Assembly (NCBI GenBank): GCA_002709665.1
Contig: PAQK01000064.1
Span: 1 to 41,245 of the forward strand
DNA: 41,245 nt
Reading direction: 5' to 3'
Source: Gemmatimonadota bacterium
Lineage (GTDB): Bacteria > Latescibacterota > UBA2968 > GCA-2709665
Of this stretch, positions 36,221 to 41,245 are shown piece by piece; positions within the stretch are counted from its first letter, which is position 1; each line of letters begins with the position of its first letter. A model generated the notes under the pieces. That model made no database searches and was not told the DNA's origin. It was given only the letters and a program-made list of their open reading frames with translations. A program made the position numbers and the translations under genes.

Positions 36221-36988
36221 CTATTCCAGATCAACAGTGACAGGGGCGTGGTCTGATACAGTCATTCCGGCTCTACGATCTATATTTGCCGATTTGACGC
36301 GGTCATGTGCATGCTGATTTCCAAGCAGGTAGTCGATCCGCCAGCCTCTGTCCAACTCACGCGCACGTCCCCTGTTGGACCACCAGGAGTAGGGCCCTTG
36401 AGAATCGCCTACCTGTTCGCGCAGGATGTCATGCCATCCGGAGGAAAGCAGTCTGGTCATCCACCGCCGTTCGTGTGGTAAGAATCCGCTATTCTTCGCG
36501 TTTCCCTTTGCGTAGAAAATGTCCTTCTCTGTGTGGGCAATATTGAAGTCTCCTCCCATCAGGACAGGTCGCTCGGATAACGAAAGTTTTCTCGCCCAGG
36601 GAAGAAATTTTTTCAGCCATTTCGTTTCTTTGATGTGCTGGCGTTCCACGCTAGAAGATCCCGATGGCAGGTAGACGCAGACAAACTGAATCTCTTTGAC
36701 TTTGACGTGCAAGATCCGGCCTTCCGGATCAGTTCTGTGAATGCCCCTTCGCAGCACCTGTATAGGGTATTTTGCAAGCACGGCGGTTCCGGAATACCCT
36801 TTTCTTTCTGCCGGATGCCAGTGGACGTGCCACCCTTTTGGGTTTTCCCAATCACCAGGGAGTTGGGCCGGGAGCGCCCGTATCTCTTGAAGCAGCAGGA
36901 CGTCTGGTGATATTCTCGTTATGTGGTCCTTGAATCCTTTCCGCAACGCTGCTCTAAGCCCGTTCACGTTCCAAGTGGTTACCCGCAA
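36221..36988 (-). CDS. xth: Exodeoxyribonuclease III
   Basis: An AP endonuclease/3'-5' exonuclease of base-excision repair, 255 aa. Active-site motifs of the ExoIII/APE1 family are TTWNVNGLRAAL (4-15), LLQEIRALP with E35, GGDFNIAH, the WRIDYLLGN segment and SDHAPV with H247. The gene begins 24 nt after the stop of the second heparinase-family gene, so the two are probably co-transcribed, an odd pairing of repair and carbohydrate genes. Confidence 0.95.
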   Translation of the reverse strand: MRVTTWNVNGLRAALRKGFKDHITRISPDVLLLQEIRALPAQLPGDWENPKGWHVHWHPAERKGYSGTAVLAKYPIQVLRRGIHRTDPEGRILHVKVKEIQFVCVYLPSGSSSVERQHIKETKWLKKFLPWARKLSLSERPVLMGGDFNIAHTEKDIFYAKGNAKNSGFLPHERRWMTRLLSSGWHDILREQVGDSQGPYSWWSNRGRARELDRGWRIDYLLGNQHAHDRVKSANIDRRAGMTVSDHAPVTVDLE

Positions 36989-37012
36989 CTCCCGTACCTC
37001 CCGCTCTGCCTG

Positions 37013-38866
37013 CTAGAGATTGAAACGCTGTCCTTTGTATGTCACCAGATAATCTGAGCCTTTACATTCGATGTTCGCCGAGGGTTCCGTGTCTATTCCG
37101 AATGCTACGCCAACAATGAAAGTCCCCGGCGAAAGATCTGATTCCAGCTTCAGGTAGTTGACCTCCTGGCTCTCAGGATCTGCATGCCCGGGCTTCAGGC
37201 CCGTATGACGATCCTCGACCAGGTCAAACTCCTGGGGCAAAAGGAGCTTGACAGCAACACTGACTTGCTCATTCCGGATTTCAATGTGGCCATCATGTGC
37301 AATTCCATTTCCCGCGAAATGTATCCTTGATTCCAAATGGGTTGCTGCATTGACTTGGATGCGGTCGAATACCACAAAGATATCCGGTCTGATATAGAGG
37401 TAAGACCTGGTGAAAGAATCCAGGACATCCAGACCGTATGCCGGACCAATCTCAGCTTTGAGGAAGTCATACGACTTGGAGAACTGTGTTTCCAAGACGG
37501 AGCCCTCGAGCCGGACGTCTCGCGGTTGTCCTTTGCCGTTGAATAGAGGGAGATTGTGCCCATCGGTGTCTTTAAATATCCATTCACCCGGGTCAGCATA
37601 CCGTCCTATCCCCAATTCTCGGATGACAGTCTTTCCATGGGTGTGGATAATGTAGTTGCCCACATCGGCATGTCCGTGCGGCTCGACAGTGGCACCGATC
37701 TTCAATGCCAGAATGGATGAATCAGGATCGGACCAGGATGAACGCTGAATGCACCAGCCCGCATCCGGAAAATAGGCTGAGGGGTGGTCTGGATCCGACA
37801 ACTCCCGATCTACGTTTGAGGCATCCCAGAATAACTCCGGCAAGGCGAGGGAAGGCTTACCGTCCGTGGTTAGCATATCGAAATAGCTTGCCGCTGTGTC
37901 GTCGTGCTCCATAGCGAATTTTCGGTAGGCCATCCCGCCAGGAAACAACTTTCCACAATCTGCAAAATTCACGACTCTGTCCGGCGGCAGGAAGCAATTG
38001 ATTGGGAATTCTATTGTTGAACGGAGCTTGGGGTGAGAAAAGAGGTTGACCTTCCCTGAGGTCAGACGTTTGAGCGCATCGGAAAAAGGCATAGAAGTGC
38101 TGATCCCGTAATTCCAATACCCGGGTCCTTCCTTCCACGATCCATCATCCTCAATGTGGTCGTAGAAGTGATTGAGGCGCTCTATACATTCCTGGATGAC
38201 GGCGATCATAGTGCTTCTCGGTTCCAGGTCGGTCCTGAGGTGCATAGATTTTGCATCCAGCATTGTCATCGCCACAAGACCCATATTAGAAACACAGACA
38301 GAGCACCAGTTGCTGTCATATCTATTCGCCCAGAAGTGATGCTTCATGCCACCAATACAGTGAGACAGACCTCTGGCATATACCATGAACTCAATTTCCC
38401 GACGTTGGTTTTCCGTCAGGCTGTGGTATAGCAGATCATACACAGACGCCAATGTTACATTCGTATGACTGCCGTCGAGATCGAGCAGCATGAATTCGTG
38501 AACCGGATGTACCCAGGAGGGCCAACGCATCACTGAGGTTACGCCTTCCCAGGTCTTCTCCAGATATGCCGGATTTTGATCAACCACGTAGGCGAGGGCG
38601 TAATCCGTTACGAGCGTGCGGGCTTCACCTGAAAGCCTGCTGTATTCTTCCCAGATTCCATTGCGGTAGCTCTGTTCCCGGGGTGGGGGACAAGGGAATG
38701 GATTGTCCAGTTGCTGATCGAGTTGAACGCGCTTCTCCGCAAAGACCTCGGCGTGTGACCCTTCAAGGCACATCTCCCTGATCTGATCCGTCTCCTCACT
38801 TTTGAAGTACAGCCGCGGATGCTCCAGGTTCTCAGGCAATAAAGAAGCGATTGGAGGTCGGTTCAT
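37013..38866 (-). CDS. Heparinase II/III-family protein
   Basis: A lyase-like protein of 617 aa. The start is ATG 38866, with GAGG 5 nt upstream; GTG 38896 would add ten residues. The helical toroid has NRYDSNWCSVC (181-191) and EDDGSWKEGPGYWNYG (239-254), and the beta-sandwich has EPHGHADVGNYIIHTHGK (395-412). The Tyr, His and Asn residues expected for this fold are thus present, but catalysis and substrate are unproven. No signal peptide is visible. It lacks the CxxC pairs of the 910-aa protein and is not a close copy of it. It lies between prmC and xth. Confidence 0.8.
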   Translation of the reverse strand: MNRPPIASLLPENLEHPRLYFKSEETDQIREMCLEGSHAEVFAEKRVQLDQQLDNPFPCPPPREQSYRNGIWEEYSRLSGEARTLVTDYALAYVVDQNPAYLEKTWEGVTSVMRWPSWVHPVHEFMLLDLDGSHTNVTLASVYDLLYHSLTENQRREIEFMVYARGLSHCIGGMKHHFWANRYDSNWCSVCVSNMGLVAMTMLDAKSMHLRTDLEPRSTMIAVIQECIERLNHFYDHIEDDGSWKEGPGYWNYGISTSMPFSDALKRLTSGKVNLFSHPKLRSTIEFPINCFLPPDRVVNFADCGKLFPGGMAYRKFAMEHDDTAASYFDMLTTDGKPSLALPELFWDASNVDRELSDPDHPSAYFPDAGWCIQRSSWSDPDSSILALKIGATVEPHGHADVGNYIIHTHGKTVIRELGIGRYADPGEWIFKDTDGHNLPLFNGKGQPRDVRLEGSVLETQFSKSYDFLKAEIGPAYGLDVLDSFTRSYLYIRPDIFVVFDRIQVNAATHLESRIHFAGNGIAHDGHIEIRNEQVSVAVKLLLPQEFDLVEDRHTGLKPGHADPESQEVNYLKLESDLSPGTFIVGVAFGIDTEPSANIECKGSDYLVTYKGQRFNL

Positions 38867-38936
38867 GGATTCCTCGCATTGTTGGCGGGTGATCACGGCG
38901 AAAACGGGTCAACCACAATTAAGGTATAAACGGAAT

Positions 38937-39836
38937 TCACGCAACTGCTGAGTGTCGGCGGCCCTTTCGAGGCTTCCTGAACCCCACCACGAACCGATCT
39001 GTTCCGGTCAGGTCCTTCACAATGGAAACATCTCGTAAGGATGCCGCCATCAGATCAGCTACCCGATGGGGTTGGTCGTGGCTTGTCTCCAGCAAAAGGA
39101 AGCCATTTTCAAGGAGAAGCGAGGGGGCCTCGGATATGATCTGGCGAAGGAGCGTCAATCCGTCGGGTCCGCCATCCAGGGCCAGCGCAGGATCGAAGTC
39201 TCTAACCTCAGTTTGAAGACCGGAGACGTCCTGGGTAGCTACATAGGGTGGATTCGCGACGATGGCGTGGAACACGGGTTGGTCCAGAATGGAAGAAAGG
39301 AGGTGTGCACGAAAAAGCGATATCCTGCCCGACACACCGTTCTTTCTGGCATTTTGTCTTGCCAGGAGCAGCGCCGAAATTGAGAGATCGGCTGCAACAA
39401 CTTCTGCATCCGGGAGGTTATGGGCCAACGAAACTGCAATCACGCCACTTCCCGTGCACAGGTCGAGAATGCGTGGCATGGGACGATTCAGAAGGTAAGA
39501 GATGGCCGTTTCTACGAGAATCTCTGTTTCGGGCCGCGGTATCAGTGCGTTAGGGGAGCAGAGGAACGGAAGGGAGAAGAATTCGGTGTAACCAAGAAGA
39601 TGTTGGAGCGGGACCCGATCCCCGCGACGCGATACCAGCTTTCGAAGTCGCTCGGTTTGGGTTTTGGTCAGCCTTGTATCTGGCTTCAGATACAGTTTCG
39701 GTCGTTCAATAGATAGAATGTCCCCAACGATCCACTCTGCATCGGCACGTGGCGAATCTATCTTGGCTGACTCGAATATCGATTCAGCCCAGTATATGGC
39801 ATCGCGGAGTGTCAATGGATCTGGTTGTGAACACAT
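38937..39836 (-). CDS. prmC: Peptide chain release factor N5-glutamine methyltransferase
   Basis: Methylates the Gln of the GGQ motif in release factors RF1 and RF2. It has 299 aa. The N-terminal helical domain is followed by a Rossmann methyltransferase domain with ILDLCTGSGVIAVSLA (123-138) and the catalytic NPPY at 195-198. ALIPRPETEILVE (97-109) is diagnostic of PrmC/HemK. It lies 47 nt downstream of prfA, its substrate gene, as in many bacteria. ATG has no clear RBS. Confidence 0.95.
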   Translation of the reverse strand: MCSQPDPLTLRDAIYWAESIFESAKIDSPRADAEWIVGDILSIERPKLYLKPDTRLTKTQTERLRKLVSRRGDRVPLQHLLGYTEFFSLPFLCSPNALIPRPETEILVETAISYLLNRPMPRILDLCTGSGVIAVSLAHNLPDAEVVAADLSISALLLARQNARKNGVSGRISLFRAHLLSSILDQPVFHAIVANPPYVATQDVSGLQTEVRDFDPALALDGGPDGLTLLRQIISEAPSLLLENGFLLLETSHDQPHRVADLMAASLRDVSIVKDLTGTDRFVVGFRKPRKGRRHSAVA

Positions 39837-39883
39837 GTCTGGGAGGATAGGTGCAGGTGCACAAGGGGGAAGATTGTTCTGTG

Positions 39884-40969
39884 TCAGGGGGTGGAGGAAG
39901 TCTGCTCCTGGAATTTCAGCTTCTCTGCTTGGTCGGCGACCCTAAGAGATCCGATGAGTTCTACAAGGTCACCGTTCAAAATGTCTTCAAGCCGATGCAG
40001 CGTGAGTTTGATTCGGTGGTCGGTGACACGGCCCTGGGGATAGTTGTAGGTACGAATCTTCGCGCTCCGGTCACCCGAGCCAACTTGCGCCCGTCGGTCC
40101 TGCGATGTCTTCTGTTGCTGCTCCTGAATGGCCTGGTCCAGTAAACGTGCACGCAGCACCTTAAGGGCTTTTGCCCTGTTCTTATGCTGTGACTTTTCGT
40201 CCTGGCACTGGACGATCAGTCCCGTGGGCAGATGGGTGATCCTGACCGCAGAGTCTGTCGTGTTAACGCTCTGCCCCCCGGGTCCGGATGACCGATATAC
40301 GTCAATTCGAATCTCTTCCTGCTTGATCTCAACCTCGACCTCCTCTGCCTCCGGAAGGACCGCCACGGTGGCTGTGGAGGTATGGATACGACCGTTCGTC
40401 TCCGTTTCCGGGACACGCTGAACACGATGCACGCCACTTTCGTATTTCATATGGCCAAAGACATCGTTTCCAGCAACGGAAAATATGACTTCCTTGTAGC
40501 CGCCTATGCCTGTGGAATTTGAACCTAGCATTTCCGATTTCCAGCCGTTGGTTTCGGCATGCTTCGTGTACATTCGGAACAGATCTGCAGCAAATAAGGC
40601 CGCTTCCTCACCCCCCGCGCCAGCCCGAATTTCAACCACAGTATCCTTGCTGTCGTTGGGGTCTTTCGGTATCAGCAGCAGTTTGAGCTTCTCACTGAGG
40701 TTGCTCTCCTGTGCCAGGAGTTCTTGTTGTTCCTCTTTGGCCATCTCCAAGAGTTCCGGGTCGTCGGAGTGCAGCAGAATTTCCTTGGCCTCCTCAAGTC
40801 CGGAATCCACCTCAAGGTAGGATCTGTAAGTCAGGACTATCTCCTCCAGGCTATGTAGCTCCTTGGTCAGCTTCTGGAAGTGGTCCGGATTTGATGCCAC
40901 TTCCGGACGTGACATTTCTTCGGTGATTTCACCGTATCGCTGTTCCACATTCTCAAGCTGATCGAACAT
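39884..40969 (-). CDS. prfA: Peptide chain release factor 1
   Basis: Recognises UAA and UAG and triggers peptide release. The start is ATG 40969 ([15 protein letters not shown]), giving 361 aa, the normal length; an upstream extension to 41017 overlaps the terminator hairpin and is unlikely. The codon-recognition tripeptide is PET (187-189, family P-x-T), which marks RF1 rather than RF2. The catalytic GGQ lies at 231-233 in [16 protein letters not shown]. It sits between rpmE and prmC. Confidence 0.96.
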   Translation of the reverse strand: MFDQLENVEQRYGEITEEMSRPEVASNPDHFQKLTKELHSLEEIVLTYRSYLEVDSGLEEAKEILLHSDDPELLEMAKEEQQELLAQESNLSEKLKLLLIPKDPNDSKDTVVEIRAGAGGEEAALFAADLFRMYTKHAETNGWKSEMLGSNSTGIGGYKEVIFSVAGNDVFGHMKYESGVHRVQRVPETETNGRIHTSTATVAVLPEAEEVEVEIKQEEIRIDVYRSSGPGGQSVNTTDSAVRITHLPTGLIVQCQDEKSQHKNRAKALKVLRARLLDQAIQEQQQKTSQDRRAQVGSGDRSAKIRTYNYPQGRVTDHRIKLTLHRLEDILNGDLVELIGSLRVADQAEKLKFQEQTSSTP

Positions 40970-40998
40970 AGATCCAACCCCGAATGATTTTGACCAAT

Positions 40999-41041
40999 AA
41001 AAAAGGTGAATCGTCACCTTGATACTGGCGACGATTCACCC
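40999..41041 (-). terminator. Rho-independent terminator after rpmE
   Basis: Read on the - strand, GGTGAATCGTC (41030-41040) pairs with GACGATTCACC (41005-41015) through a 14-nt loop, then six T (41004-40999). It lies between the rpmE stop and the prfA start, so prfA needs read-through or its own promoter. Confidence 0.85.
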
Positions 41042-41058
41042 ATGAGATCTGGCTTCGG

Positions 41059-41245
41059 CTAACTCTCGGCGGTATCTGCCGTCTGACCTTCCTCCACCGG
41101 TGAGGCATCTTCTAAACTAGAATCCGGAGCAGGGGTTTCTTCGACGGACGGTTCTGCAGTTTCTGAATTGGCATCGTCTTCCGCCGGGGACTCCATTTTG
41201 TAACGGCGTCTATATCGCTCCACCATTCCGGCCGTATCTACAAGA
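41059..41245 (-). CDS. rpmE: 50S ribosomal protein L31, C-terminal part with acidic tail (partial)
   Basis: The gene runs off the right edge of the window, so the N-terminus is missing. The first visible residues, LVDTAGMVERYRRRYK, match the C-terminal end of bacterial L31. Ordinary L31 stops within a few residues of this point. Here 44 more residues follow, starting MESPAEDDANSE, rich in Glu, Asp, Ser, Thr, Pro and Ala with almost no basic residues. The tail is probably disordered. Position next to prfA and prmC is the usual one for rpmE. Confidence 0.85.
   Translation of the reverse strand, partial: LVDTAGMVERYRRRYKMESPAEDDANSETAEPSVEETPAPDSSLEDASPVEEGQTADTAES

Noticed and set aside
1-41245. 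CRISPR arrays, insertion sequences, prophage or defence genes
   Set aside because: No regular direct repeats, transposases, integrases or phage genes were recognised on either strand.

Overview
The window looks like chromosomal DNA from a free-living, Gram-negative-type bacterium. It has moderate GC, dense housekeeping genes and two long co-directional gene runs that converge near 27 kb. The core genes are conserved and do not fix the phylum. An EF-G2-type elongation factor, a SecD-SecF fusion and two heparinase II/III-family genes beside an HpaI-type aldolase recall uncultivated lineages such as Latescibacterota or Poribacteria. That placement is inference only.

Region 1 (1-563): the 3' end of a 23S rRNA, a complete 5S rRNA and a strong rrn terminator, with no tRNA in the 23S-5S spacer. 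Region 2 (about 580-26981, all + strand): EF-G2, an S4-less TlyA-type methyltransferase and yebC. Then come the Holliday-junction genes ruvC-ruvA-ruvB, tsaB-rimI (tRNA/ribosome modification), holB, metG, tatD, rsmA, recJ, ilvE, proC, hisH-hisF, proB, an ftsB-like gene, recO, a lone cyclic-nucleotide-binding-domain gene, an AI-2E/PerM-family membrane protein with an unusual inserted beta-rich domain, valS and a class A penicillin-binding protein. Many junctions are short or overlap by 4 nt, so several long transcription units are likely. The themes are DNA repair and recombination, translation, and isolated amino-acid biosynthesis steps.

Region 3 (26990-27044): a perfect 26-bp hairpin between the convergent runs. 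Region 4 (27057-30716, - strand): secDF and a polyprenyl diphosphate synthase with a good sigma70-type promoter. Region 5 (30919-38866): an accessory stretch with a 910-aa heparinase-family protein, an HpaI-family aldolase, an NADPH-dependent FMN reductase-like protein, two decayed single-domain response regulators on the + strand, exonuclease III and a second heparinase-family protein. Region 6 (38937-41245, - strand): the conserved rpmE-prfA-prmC cluster, where L31 carries a long acidic tail and is cut by the window edge.

The most interesting observations are the ASH/Ig-like domain inserted in the AI-2E-family protein, the S4-less TlyA with its catalytic tetrad intact, the heparinase/aldolase island with apparently cytoplasmic enzymes, the tandem receiver pseudogenes and the perfect convergent hairpin. 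I found no CRISPR array, prophage, insertion sequence or clear defence system. No gap between genes exceeds about 210 bases.
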